From: Apostichopus japonicus
Lineage: Eukaryota > Echinodermata > Holothuroidea > Aspidochirotida > Stichopodidae
Assembly (NCBI RefSeq): GCF_037975245.1
Contig: NC_092575.1
Span: forward strand, 13,747,001 to 13,811,000
DNA length: 64,000 bases
Reading direction: 5' to 3'
The notes under the pieces are model-generated. The model worked only from the letters and a program-made list of their open reading frames with translations, was not told the DNA's origin and did not search any database. Positions within the stretch are counted from its first letter, which is position 1. Every line of letters starts with the position of its first letter. Below, piece after piece: positions 1-57,400 of this stretch. The position numbers were made by a program, and so were the translations under genes.

Positions 1-157
1 CATATCATCGATAATGTATGTAGTTTATTTAATCACAAATCATGCCTTTTGAAGTGACTACAATATTTACACAAATATGCTAAGCCGGCCACATATTTTT
101 CAAAACCTTTAAAGAATACTTTGATGTCCGAAACCTATCCTATGTTTATTATATATA

Positions 158-254
158 GATGGATGGATGGACGGACGGACGGACGGACGGACGGACGGAC
201 GGACGGACGGACGGACGGACGGACGGACGGACGGACGGACGGACGGACGGATTG
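158..254. repeat. (GGAC)n tetranucleotide microsatellite
   Basis: About 20 units of GGAC preceded by GGAT units, in the intron after exon 399-299. Reading it as coding gives only Ser-Val-Arg-Pro repeats. Confidence 0.97.
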
Positions 255-298
255 ATGGTTAAGTATGCGTTTATTACATATTGGCTTAAGTGACGTAC

Positions 299-46158
<45,860 letters not shown>

Positions 46159-47111
46159 TGTTGCATATAAAACAAGCTCACACTCCAAATATAAGAATAA
46201 AGTACCTCCTGACACAATGTTTATACAGTCAACGATTATTTCCTTCCTAGGCGACTTGAAATCTGTGAAATTGCCAGCGTTTCTCTCCCTCTCTCTCTCT
46301 CTTTCTGTATATTGTTTCTTCTTCTTCTTTCCCCCTAATTTTGCAACAAAACAGTATTTTTCCGCACTGTCGTCTTTAAGTTGTCTTCTTTCCTTTTATT
46401 TTTGTCCGCTGCCGTAGGTCTTACAATTATATATAGTACTGTGCTGGTCACAAATGGGTTTACCAGCCTCTGAACCGCGCGATCGAGTGGTTTAGAGATT
46501 CGCTTACCAACATCAATTATAAGCGACTCTCGAGAGACGGTAGCTCTTACGGGCCAGTGACCTACGAAGGTGACGTAGCGGAACGGGAAATGTTGTCATG
46601 TTGTGCTCATCCTATATCTAGGAGGTTATCAGACCAAGTCTTTCAGGTCGTCGCTTACACTTGAATGTATATGTATATGCTATACGAGGTATTACATATC
46701 CAAAGGTATAGGCACTTTAACTATACGAAAACACAGTACAACAGCCACGGACAAAATCTTATTTCATTTTTGTTTGAATACAGTTATCTAAAGTAGATGA
46801 TTTTTTGTATCGCGATACAAGAGTCTGCATAATAGTCTGTTTTTGTTCCCTCTCGCGCTATACGAATGCTTAACAGAATAAAAGCTAGGCCTTCTAATTA
46901 CCTGTGAGGAGGAGCCGGTAAATGGTAACATTTAAATACGAAAATCGCAGTCTTTCAACCGGAAAATAATAAAATTTGGTTCCCCATTGGGTAACGTGAC
47001 TTCTCTAGTGTGAACAGCTAAGATTTTCTACGGAGGCTGGTAAGTGGCATACCGCATCGTAGATTTTGGAATTAGAAGGGGGAAAACTATAACGTTTTGT
47101 TAATCTTACAT
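46159..47111. other. Region upstream of the Ig gene start; no promoter element identified
   Basis: It contains a CT-rich stretch (46280-46340) just 5' of exon 1 on the minus strand, which could be 5' UTR or promoter-proximal. I see no reliable TATA or initiator and no other gene. The open frame at 46112-46417 overlaps exon 1 antisense and is low complexity. Confidence 0.4.
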
Positions 47112-47275
47112 ATTAGGCCATCAGCTGAAGGTCGAAATTCGCTTGTTTCGTTCCAGCAACTGCGGGTCTAAAATTTCTCTACAGCATTGAATACATAAAT
47201 TAACTAAGATTAATGATCCAAAAGTTCTCCATGTACTTTCCTGCAGTTTTTTTGCAATTCCGCTCGAAAGATCGA
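47112..47275 (+). repeat. Left terminal inverted repeat of the 4.1-kb transposon
   Basis: It pairs with 51067-51240. The outer 19 bases are identical; inner blocks are diverged by substitutions and small indels, suggesting an old insertion. Confidence 0.75.
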
Positions 47276-47417
47276 ACTATATTTTTTATTGCGTATGTTA
47301 AGAAACCTGCCGTTTTACGTTCAAAAGTTGTGCGCCAGTGAGATATCTGTACCATGTGATATGAATTGTCCAATGAGCCATGAGTTCTGTGTGCAATCTT
47401 TGTAGAAAACAACAAAC

Positions 47418-47906
47418 ATGGCGGCTCCCACGGGCGCTCGTCAGTCTCCGACACACGGAAATCTACAGTGCTCAGTGCACATTGAATCTGTAAAATTTGA
47501 AGCAGTCAAGGCACTGACGAATAAACGATGGACTAAAGTTACTTCCTGCGCTAAAGATTGGCTTAATCTCAGCGGCGGAGACAGTGATATCGCCGTACTA
47601 CTGATTACTCCATGGCCTACTACGATCAAGCGTGTGTTCAACAGCATAGTATGATGGGGTTCCACGATAAGTGTTACAGGCGGTTCATTGATAGCAAGCA
47701 CATTGCTGCAAGAAAACGGACAGTTCCAGAGGAGACCCCATATGATTTTAAACGAAGAATTGACGGAAAAGATCGAGGAAACCAAGCAGAAGCTCTGGTG
47801 TATTGCCTGTTCAATTTATTATATGTGGGAAAAGAAACAATACATTACTCGGCGTTGCAAACGGGTGCAGGACAAGCTGCAGCAGGCAGAGACTTTCGAT
47901 GGAGGT
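47418..47906 (+). pseudogene. First exon of the broken transposon gene, two frameshifts
   Basis: The frame starts MAAPTGARQSPTHGNLQC, continues through FEAVKALTNKRWTKVTS to GGDSDIA near 47597, then shifts to YYDQACVQQHSMMGFHDKCY and RRFIDSKHIAARKR (47612 onward). It shifts back by about 47760 to EELTEKIEETKQKLWCIAC, CKRVQDKLQQAETFDGG and ends at a donor GGAG|GTAAGC. Each segment is clearly protein-like and collinear with the family, so these are small indels in one exon, or a missed tiny intron in the first case. Confidence 0.7.
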
Positions 47907-48577
47907 AAGCCTAAGCATACTACACGACTCTATTTGTACTTCTGTGGCATAGTTGAAGTGTTAAGAGAAGTTGCATAATGCAAGATCAGTAGCTCTTGAG
48001 GGATAGAATCCAAGTCAAAGGGCACAGTGTTGGACCTGAACATAATATAATTAGTGGCATGGTCATCTGATTTGTTTTGTTATAAGGTGGTAGGAACAGA
48101 AATTTGTTTCAAATTCTCCATCTGGGGCACTAGCCTAAGTGTTAAATACAGGCTTCATAGTTTTCTTACTGTGGCCCTTTATTTGAATGATAGAGATATT
48201 ATATTAGTTAGAAAAATAAGTGTAACAAAGGTGCAATAAGGTTAGGTTTGCAAGGTCTTATGGTCAGCCTGTCTAGCTTTACCAAAATGAACAAGTATCT
48301 GTCTCCTTTATTATTAGTAACAGATATAATCTACCATTGTATAATTTAAACCATAACATTAAGAGATAATGTACTGTACTGTCAAAAAAAGCCTGTTTAA
48401 TTCTTTTTTGCATGACACTGGTTTGCAAAATTTAAATGTGTCTTTGTTTGTCCATAGAAGATGAGCAGATCACATGGTATATAAATAAAATTGTCTTAGT
48501 TCTTATTTGTTCAAACTTACATTTTGATCAACAGAAAATGCAAAACAATTTGCTTTTTTTATTTCATTTTATTAAAG

Positions 48578-48732
48578 TATTGCTTCGACAAGCAGCAGAG
48601 CGGAAAAAAGATGAGCCCAGATTTTATGAATATTAGAGGAAAAGACCGTGTTGCCATTGAAGTGAGGTACCACTCTCTATGTTGAAGAAACTAGATACAA
48701 TTCTTGACAAGGAAGACATACAGATCTTGAAG
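48578..48732 (+). pseudogene. Second exon of the broken transposon gene, frameshifted
   Basis: The acceptor is TTTATTAAAG; the phase-1 start follows the donor at 47906. It reads LLRQAAERKKDEP, then hits a stop unless shifted by one base at about 48619, after which FMNIRGKDRVAIEVRYHSLC follows. It then stops again at about 48678. A possible donor TTGAAG|GTAAAG ends it. A second HxxCY motif would be expected after RYH and is lost. Confidence 0.6.
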
Positions 48733-49000
48733 GTAAAGTACTCTCTTCAATGTGTGGTTCATTGAGTGTTCAGGGGTGGATCTAGGACTTTTGGAATATG
48801 GGGGTCCTCCCCCAAGGAAAATTAAAAAATTCTCTAAATGCTTTGAGATGCAATATCAGGTTAATCTTTCCATTGAAATTATTAAAGTAATTTGCAACAT
48901 ATTTCTAGCTGAATTGTAATTATATTGGTACCCCATCATAAAATGTGAGACTCAAAAATATCCAATTTCATGGTACAAGGTGTTCTGTTCATCTCCTCAG

Positions 49001-49365
49001 AGCAGAGTTTACCACCAACAAAAGATGCTCTGATCCAGCATGTTAAGCGCTGCACCAACCAGGCTGCTATTCACAGTAGGGCATTGCAGCAAAGGATTGA
49101 TGCACTCTCACCAGAGGGACATGGATGGAAACTTGAAAATGATGACCTTATAATCACTTGGATGACGAAGCCACCTGACCCAGATGTTTTGCTCCAGTGT
49201 GTCAGCAGTAGCTGTAGAGTCGGCAAATGTTTTAAAGGAAGATGTTCCTGAATGAATGCACAACTACCGTGTACAGACCTATGTAAATATAGAAATTGCA
49301 GCAACTACCAAGAAGATGTTGAGATTGTTGATGCAGGGGAAGATGATTTGGAGGATGAACTGTGA
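49001..49365 (+). pseudogene. Last exon of the broken transposon gene, Cys-to-stop change
   Basis: The acceptor is CATCTCCTCAG. It reads EQSLPPTKDALIQHVKRC, TNQAAIHSRALQQRIDAL, EGHGWKLENDDLIITWM and CVSSSCRVGKCFKGRCS. A TGA at 49249-49251 sits where the Cys-rich pattern wants Cys. Beyond it the frame continues open as MNAQLPCTDLCKYRNC and an acidic tail to TGA at 49363-49365. The intact frame after the stop argues for a recent nonsense change or a selected shorter form. Confidence 0.7.
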
Positions 49366-51066
49366 TGGTGTTAAATCTTGATATCATAGTCTGAAATTTT
49401 AATCAAGTTTGAAGTTTGTGAAGAGGGTTAACTTTTTCAAAGTCATGTTGTCATTATTTTGTTCCCCAGAGTTTAAAGGAACCAGAAAACATGATCTTAT
49501 TCATATATTCATTTTAGCTATTAGTAGTTTTACGTAGATTACCCTACCTACCAGACACCTTATGATAAATATCCACATTTTCTTCAAATCACACTTTTTT
49601 TGCTGAGAGGGGAGGGGGGAGGAGGGTGTTATGGGCATGCTTTACCTCTTGCATATTCACAACTATATTTACTGATGACGATGACGCAAATACCGCGTCC
49701 TGAAACCAGTCAGAGGTTTATATACTGTTGTTGGGAACCATCGCCCCTGACCCTGTTCCAATATCACGGTTCTTTATTGTTTTGCCGTACCATTTCGTTA
49801 CCTGTTTTGTTCATATTGTTAACACGTTTTGTGCATCTGTTCAAGTTTTGACTGAAGGATATTCAAGTCTTTAGTGACTTTTATTTCATCTAATTATCTT
49901 CACCTCTACTACGGAATGGACTTTCCCTTTTCCATACCATATCTGACTTCCATGCAGTGAATTGAAGTGGATCCTGTTATAACTAGTACAACTGTCCTTG
50001 GATGAACTTTTAATCACTTATTAATTCCTCGCCGCACCTTTGATGAAGAACCTGTATCTTGAATCATCGCAAAGGCCCAGCTCTACTACACCATTGAGTG
50101 TATCAACCCAGTCTTAATAGATACATTATTTCTTTCTATCTGGGGCTTAAGTTAACTGTCTTCTTTATTCACTTATTTGTACCATTCACCTTTATTATTC
50201 ATATTATTTGTAGAATATAGAACTATTATTATTCAAAATACCATTCGAAACCTTGTCGATCTTTTCTTTTATACGTTAACTCCCTTGGAAACACTTTTTG
50301 CAGGAATACGAATTATAAACATGTCGTTTCCGTAACATGGAGAAAGTACGTAGTTTTGCAGAAGACTGTAGAAAGAGTACTAAGGTAACAGATATATACC
50401 TACTAACTTTATTTCACATCTACGATATGCCATGATGTCTTAGTGTGCCAACTTATATATTGATTTATACAAAAGAAATAACTCACTGGTCTTGGGGCAT
50501 TGGCACATCTCACTGTAACTAGGGATTTAGCTACATGTAAAGTAGAGGGGGAGGGAGTCACATGTGTAAAACAGTTTGGATGGGGAGTGTAACAATTATG
50601 GAGAGGAACTTTTCATTATATGTGTATATTTACGCATACATGCACAGACGAAATGCATTCATAACATAGGGGGAAAATCTAAAAATATTTGATTTATTAC
50701 AAAGCATTATATCTGAGTTTATTAAAAGTGGTACATTTTTATAATTAAAACCCTTAAGTTATTATGTGCAAAAATTGTATTTCATATTTCAAAGTTGAAA
50801 ATGTGATTTTTTACCATTTTGGCGAAAATGGAGGGGGGGGGGAGGGCACAACTTGTAATGCCTGAAAACAACCCTCACTGACCCTTAGACCAGAATCCTC
50901 TTCCACCATTCTTGTAACCCTGACCCAACTATTATACAAAAAAATATATCAGTCGTAATTAAACATATAAGAAAAGAGTGGTATGTATGCACCACTGTAC
51001 CAAATCTAACGTTAGCACATGTGTTCCTAATACATAGCATCGTAGCACGTAATGTCTACATAACAT
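49366..51066. other. Non-coding right part of the transposon
   Basis: AT-rich sequence with poly-G runs near 49605 and 50830. No domain, splice-bounded exon or RNA gene recognised. Confidence 0.5.
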
Positions 51067-51240
51067 ACCAAATTTCAAGGGTGCGTTACAAAAATACTGC
51101 AGGAAATTTTTTGGAGAACTTTTGATATAATGTTTGTGATGCATTAAACTACCCAAAAATGCATTAAAAGTCTAGACCCGGTGTTGCTGGAACGAAACTG
51201 CTTTTACAGCCACATTTTGAGCTTCAGCTGATGGCCTAAT
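51067..51240 (-). repeat. Right terminal inverted repeat of the 4.1-kb transposon
   Basis: Reverse complement partner of 47112-47275. A (TA)n microsatellite begins about 10 bases outside it. Confidence 0.75.
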
Positions 51241-51249
51241 TGCGACGAC

Positions 51250-51282
51250 AAATATATATATATATATTTATATATAAATATT

Positions 51283-51318
<36 letters not shown>

Positions 51319-51364
51319 AATATATATATATATAAATATATATATATATTTATATATAAATATT

Positions 51365-51446
<82 letters not shown>
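51250..51446. repeat. (TA)n microsatellite with ATAAATA interruptions
   Basis: About 195 bases of TA with periodic TAAATA and TGTA interruptions, followed by a 13-base C run. Confidence 0.97.
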
Positions 51447-51448
<2 letters not shown>

Positions 51449-53600
51449 TTCCCCCCCCCCCCCTTTGGATTATTTTTGCATTTCCAGGTGGCCTCAGATG
51501 CGATTTGGTGCAATATAGCACACTTCAACACCCACTCCATTTTGTAAATAATTTTGCATTTTCACCTGGCCTTAGATGCAATTTGGTGGTCCAAATGAGA
51601 TTTTTTTTCTCATTTGGAAATGAAAAAGGGGTTTTCTGACTTGCGGGGCGGGGGGGGGGGGGCGGAATGATACTTCCACCCCCATATTTTTTACCGGTTC
51701 CTACGCCCTTGGGAAAGGACTGGAAATGGGAAGGGCCGACTGCGGTGTGGGCGGAGGGGGGGGGGGAGAGGACAAGAATAATGGAGAGGGGTGGAGCCAT
51801 ATCTGTGCACGGCAGTTTCATAGTAGATGCAGCTACCCGCACCCTCCTTCCACTCCATTAAAACAAATAACTGGAAATTGCTATAAACTCGGTCTATATA
51901 TGAGTATAAAAACATGGTTGTCCTACAAACTACTGTTACATTTTTTATGGGGTTGAAAAGGGGGATGGTATAACCCCACTCCCCTGGATCCGCGCCTGCT
52001 AAAGCATAGATGAAAATACTAAGAATGTTATGAAGAACAACTTTCGTTATGTAGTCTTTATAACATGATAATTACTTATGCCACTTACTTTATGCCAATT
52101 AAAAAAATTACACTGATAATTTGTTGTTTCAATGAAACAATATTTACACCACGAACATGACCGTTAAGTTATTGTTTCATAATCAAGCAAAATTTAAAAA
52201 AAAAATTAGACGCACGAAATATTGAAAGACAAATGGTTGCTAAAACGAATGTAGTGTTGGTGTTGGTAAGGGGGGGGGGGTGTCGATTATGGTACCATTA
52301 TAGAATTCAGCAATGGACTTTTCCTTTCTTATTTTGAAAAAAAATCTTCCTCTTTTGTAGTCTTCTCTCTCGACCGTTCAGATCTGCTCGTTGTCCATGT
52401 ATACGTGAAGTTATTAATGCGCAGTGGCGTACTAAGCGTGGGATGATCCGCACCGGATACCATGTCACGTGTTGATCAAAGTTCAAAGCTTTGTCAAAGA
52501 TAGCACCATTTTGCATCTAACCCTCTTTACATAAACAAAAAAGTTCTCCCCCCCCTTAGACCCCTCCACCAGGACGGCATTCCCTGCATGGGGTGACAAA
52601 GGAGGGATCCGCTCTGGTGCCAATTATTCTAGGTATTACACTGTTAATGCTTTACGTATGGGTATATAAAGAGCTGTTGTTTTTTATGGGGGGGGGGGGC
52701 TAGAACGGAAGCCCTTAATTTACCCAATCCTTACACATACGCAGATTTTTTTTGTGCGCGGAAGAAGAACATTTTTAATCTTGCATATTCCGTTTTCTTT
52801 TGGAAAAGACGAATGAAATGGTTTTTTATTTATCTGACATTAGATAAATGTTTTATACATGTACTTAATATGTAGACAATACTATCTATAAAATATTCCT
52901 AGGAGCAAATTAATGAAAAAAATCCTAAGCAAAAAGTAAGCCGTGACATTGCTCTTTACAGGAAGACTGTATTGGTTAAGAATTGATTTTGAAATGTACT
53001 AAAATTATTAATAATTGTAATCACCAATCAAAGTGACTGGATGCTATAGTCTAGCACACATCAGATCATTCGATCAGCTCCTCGGAAACAATACGGTACA
53101 AACTCAACTGAAGTTTATATAAAATAATCGAACTTTATAACAATTTTATTATGGACAAATACCTATCGAATGTAACCCTAGGCTGCCCTCTTGTGTTGTT
53201 CATTAACGAAATTTAAAGAATAATTTTTTGATATTGAATTGTAAAAATATCAAGAGTTACTAGAATTTATAAAGCCAATGGCTTAACTTTAACATATTAG
53301 GACTATAGTTCCAACCTGCGGGGCGGACGTCAACGTCGTTTCAGCCATATAGGAGCATGCCATATTTTGAAGATGAATACTTCTTAAAACAAGAATTTCT
53401 AGCTTTTTTACTACACTGTAAACATTAGTTAGTCACGAATGGCAAAAATCTAGTCACAGTGACTAGAGTTAGCTAGTCATTACCAATTCGTTAGTTGCAG
53501 ACCAATTTGCATGGTCGTTCGACTAACATAAATTAGTCACATAAATTTGTACGAACTTTTTTGACACTCACTATGCATGTCATGTATGTAAGCTTGACGA
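51447..53600. other. Gene-poor flank rich in G/C homopolymers
   Basis: It contains C runs (51450, 52548), G runs (51650, 51757, 52270, 52689) and fragments such as CCCTGGATCCGCGCCTG (about 51980) that look like ends of old elements. AATTTTGCATTT/CACCTGGCC/TCAGATGCGATTTGGTG-like phrases repeat at 51470-51510 and 51545-51590. No gene recognised. Confidence 0.5.
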
Positions 53601-53679
53601 GAATGTTCTAGTCTTCTGTTTGTTTACTTTCTTTAACCTTCAGCTTTGACCAATGACGTCATTATTTTTATCCAATCAT

Positions 53680-53898
53680 CGTACCGTAGAATACGGTGTG
53701 CTCAGCTGATCAGATATCAAAAAATCAGACGACGACCGGCGATTACATGTATACTGTATGCACGTACGTGGTACGTCGTGCGTCGTACATTGCGGTCATT
53801 GCCTAACTGCAGATAGAACAGGGCTATCAACAAAATAAGAAGATTCTTAATCATTTAACAAATTGTCAGAAGCAGTTTCAAATTGTCGTCAGTTAGGT
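53680..53898 (+). other. Possible untranslated first exon with strong donor
   Basis: A locally CpG-richer stretch (GACGACCGGCGATTAC, CGTACGTGGTACGTCG) leads to GTCAGTTAG|GTAAGTTC near 53897. No ATG opens a meaningful frame. It could be a 5' UTR exon and promoter region of a gene running right into the gap and tandem array; no splice partner is visible. Confidence 0.22.
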
Positions 53899-54339
53899 AA
53901 GTTCAATCACAACTGAAATTCTAATAAATAATAATTGACACAATTGACATAATGTTCAAGGAAGGTTTGAATATCCGCGATGTGTTTGGCTGGAAAGTAT
54001 GGGTAAAATTATAACGGTAGGCCTTAGTAAGCTAAACTGTTGCTAACGCTAGGACGAAGCTAGGCTAGGAGCTTAGTCTTCCTAGTGTAGCCCACATGCG
54101 CTCGTAGATGAATAGTACTTTAGTAGCAGTAATACACACTAATATGACATATTTTATATAAATGTGTATTATTAGCTAGTACACTAGGCCTATATTCTAT
54201 AATGTTACGAGCGCCTGTGGTGTACTAGGCTAGCCTACGTCAAGTTTCTAGACACCACTTCGTCGACCACCAACCCGGTCTGCATTTCGTGCACTCTGAA
54301 CTGAAGATCTTCATAGTGGGACTTACCCTCTGCTCTTGT

Positions 54340-54439
54340 NNNNNNNNNNNNNNNNNNNNNNNNNNNNNNNNNNNNNNNNNNNNNNNNNNNNNNNNNNNNN
54401 NNNNNNNNNNNNNNNNNNNNNNNNNNNNNNNNNNNNNNN
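54340..54439. other. Assembly gap, 100 N
   Basis: Exactly 100 Ns, the conventional length for a gap of unknown size. Open frames that cross it are meaningless. The tandem array begins at the first base after it. Confidence 0.99.
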
Positions 54440-57400
54440 TTCATGGCACCATCAATTTTCCGTACCATGACCATGAAAATTTTTTGCTATCCGAGCCGGA
54501 AGTTTTCGTCACTTGTAAAAAAACCTCTTCACTCAGTGGTAAACAAATTTCCTACGCTGCTCCTGGGAAGCCTAAAGGGGTCTAAAATTGCCTCAATTGA
54601 CCCAATTTTTTCACCACATGTACTTCCATTCATGCTCTTCAACATGAAAGCCACAAAAAACTAGATTATGATTGATAACAGGTCACAAAAGATGTTCTCC
54701 TGCTGCTTTTTGGCACTTTTCCTGAGGGAGAACAATCGAGCGGATTGATATAGACTCTAATAGGAGTATGCCACCTTAAGTGAGAGTTGAATTTTTTTTT
54801 TTTTTCCAAAATGATACTTTTCATAGTCGTCACAATATAAACCACAACAGAATTATATGCAATTATCAGTTTAGGTCCATAAAGATGTATTTTCAGAGAT
54901 TTCAGTATGCACGGTGCAGTGTGTAAATACACATATGAGCAATACTGTGTAAGCAGTAACCAGGTCTATGTCTGCAACAACACTTCCAGTCACCAATTTT
55001 GATAAGCTTGACCAATTTGGGTGCATCTATGATTCTTGCAGGTATTATTGGTATCCCTGATCACAATCCACTTGGTCTGGCTTGCCCTACCTGCAGAAAC
55101 ATCATCCATAGAAGGGTTAGCGGTGAGGGCTTTTTCGTCTCTGGCTCTGAAAAGTGATGAAAACTACTTTTGTTTAGCTCAGCAGATTCCTCACAAACTG
55201 ACCCACAGGACACACCCCAATGTATTCCTGAACTGTTTGGAACATGTTAAACTGATATTGCATGTCACTCCAGTGCAACTGTTAAGTTACTAAGAATAAA
55301 AGACGAGAATTGAAGGTGTTCTTTGCCAAAACTGGATCATCGGGATTTGTAAACAACAGCCTCACTGTAACAGTATTACAGCAGTCAAAAGAAAAGCTTA
55401 CTGGAATGCTATCTAGATACACTGTTCACCTCAATAGCATATCCAGTCCATTTAAAGGTTTGTGCATAGGTTGTTACAATGTATTAAAGACAGTTATAAG
55501 AGAAGAGAGGTGGATAGGGGGGCATATTTCATGATAAAACATTCAAATTTGTTGCTCGGCAGAGAACAACAACGTCAAATTACCTTATTCTCCATTGGTG
55601 GCAAGCACTGGTTCCTATAGTTACTACAGTAGATCTCCCATGGAAGCATCAGGATATCTCTTTCTGCTGTCAGAGTTGTTTGGGATTTGTTGTTACCTCA
55701 TCTAACCAGTTGAGTCCATTGATACCACACCCATTCAAAGTATATCGCTGTGCATGCTGAGGACTTAGCACATCAACTTTCTCTGAAATTGACAAAACAA
55801 CAGAAAACTAATGAGGAGTGAATAGGCTCAAAACCCCCTTGATGCACATTGGCAGAAGCAGAATATGCATACCTTTGTGGATTATTTGCTAAATAAGACT
55901 CAAAACATTCTCTGTGCAAGGTATTAGCCCTCAGCAGCCACTCCACTTAGGATACAGACCTCATACAACATTGTGCTACAGCTGGTGTAGACTTGGTCTA
56001 GGATACTAACGTAGCGCCATTATGAACCTGAGGCCTAGGCCTAAGCTAACAACATTAGGGGTATTTCATGCATTGAAACTGAGTTTTTGTCCTTAGTTAA
56101 ACACCAGGTACATCCAGCTTTAGCAAAAATAACCTAAAGTATGATTACCATGTAATTTAGGTGCCCACAGATGTCAAATTTCACTGAACTTAGTCGTTCA
56201 TGTCACACACACTGCAGGCTTTTTGGTCTGATTCTGAAGGATTTTGAATTTCGTGCATTTGGCACCTACTTAGCAGATTCAAGGCAGGAATCATACTACG
56301 GAAGCTTTGGTAGGTCAAGGCTTAATGACCCAATAGTTTATTGGGGAGGAAAACTGGTTAGAAATGCTCAGAAGGCTGTTCTAGTCTAATGTATGGACAC
56401 GCACATGCTCTTTGTGGTACTTTAAGGCTGTAATACTAATTTATGCGTAAAAATCACCCAAGCGTGAAATTTTCTGACGTTTGCTTGAAAACCATTTTTA
56501 CACACCATAGCAACTACTTTGATCCAAAATTGGGACTTCTAGCACTTAAAATGAAAAATTTGGCATTTTTGCTTAAGGTAGCATACGCCCATTAAAAGCC
56601 CCATTGACTTACACACTAAATCACAAAAGTAATGTGGTCTCTAAGTCTAGATAGAAGTTTTCACTAGCTTAACGCTACCCATCACCGGATAGCTGACAAG
56701 TTGGCCTTTCATGGCACCATCAATTTTCCGTACCATGACCATGAAAATTTTTTGCTATCCGAGCCGGAAGTTTTCGTCACTTGTAAAAAAACCTCTTCAC
56801 TCAGTGGTAAACAAATTTCCTACGCTGCTCCTGGGAAGCCTAAAGGGGTCTAAAATTGCCTCAATTGACCCAATTTTTTCACCACATGTACTTCCATTCA
56901 TGCTCTTCAACATGAAAGCCACAAAAAACTAGATTATGATTGATAACAGGTCACAAAAGATGTTCTCCTGCTGCTTTTTGGCACTTTTCCTGAGGGAGAA
57001 CAATCGAGCGGATTGATATAGACTCTAATAGGAGTATGCCACCTTAAGTGAGAGTTGAATTTTTTTTTTTTTTCCAAAATGATACTTTTCATAGTCGTCA
57101 CAATATAAACCACAACAGAATTATATGCAATTATCAGTTTAGGTCCATAAAGATGTATTTTCAGAGATTTCAGTATGCACGGTGCAGTGTGTAAATACAC
57201 ATATGAGCAATACTGTGTAAGCAGTAACCAGGTCTATGTCTGCAACAACACTTCCAGTCACCAATTTTGATAAGCTTGACCAATTTGGGTGCATCTATGA
57301 TTCTTGCAGGTATTATTGGTATCCCTGATCACAATCCACTTGGTCTGGCTTGCCCTACCTGCAGAAACATCATCCATAGAAGGGTTAGCGGTGAGGGCTT

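Larger units (their letters stand above)
47418..49365 (+). pseudogene. Degenerate multi-exon gene, HxxCY zinc-binding / LPPT-R Cys-rich family
   Basis: Gene-level entry. The ATG at 47418 sits in a good context (ACAAACATGG). Segments match, in order, a family common as uncharacterised proteins in cnidarians and echinoderms: an N-terminal Cys/His region ending GFHDKCYRRFIDSKHI; a second Cys region (LWCIACSIYYMWEKKQYITR) running to CKRVQDKLQQAETFDGG; LLRQAAERKKDE plus IRGKDRVAIEVRYHS; and a C-terminal SLPPTKDALIQHVKR with a Cys-rich tail. The frame is broken at least three times and a TGA interrupts the tail. The long middle of the family (several hundred residues) is absent between 48732 and 49001. 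It therefore cannot make the full protein. Family membership rests on remembered sequence patterns, without a search. It may be the transposase-like gene of the surrounding TIR element or captured cargo. Confidence 0.7.
47112..51240 (+). mobile_element. TIR DNA transposon (about 4.1 kb) carrying a broken HxxCY/LPPT-family gene
   Basis: The termini are inverted: ATTAGGCCATCAGCTGAAG begins the left end at 47112 and, as reverse complement, the right end at 51240. Homology continues inward for about 165-175 bases: TTTCGTTCCAGCAAC, CGGGTCTA, AAAAGTTCTCCA and TTTCCTGCAG are shared with similar spacing (47112-47275; 51067-51240). The flanks allow a TA (or AT) 2-bp target duplication; nothing longer is visible. 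The cargo is the plus-strand gene at 47418-49365. The right third (49366-51066) holds no coding sequence I recognise. Superfamily is uncertain: an Academ- or Kolobok-like element, or a cut-and-paste element that captured a host gene, are options I cannot separate here. Confidence 0.72.

Noticed and set aside
46478-46590. tRNA-like SINE head (CGATCGAGTGGTTTAGAG)
   Set aside because: A-box-like motif only; no B box at the right distance.
47441-47785. Minus-strand 114-codon frame
   Set aside because: Antisense shadow of the first exon of the transposon gene.
54235-54585. Open frames crossing the N stretch
   Set aside because: Unknown bases hide stops; the two sides are not related.
54666-54932. 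Minus-strand 88-codon frame in each 2268-bp unit
   Set aside because: No splice context or domain; it includes a Lys run from the poly-T tract and repeats only because the unit repeats.
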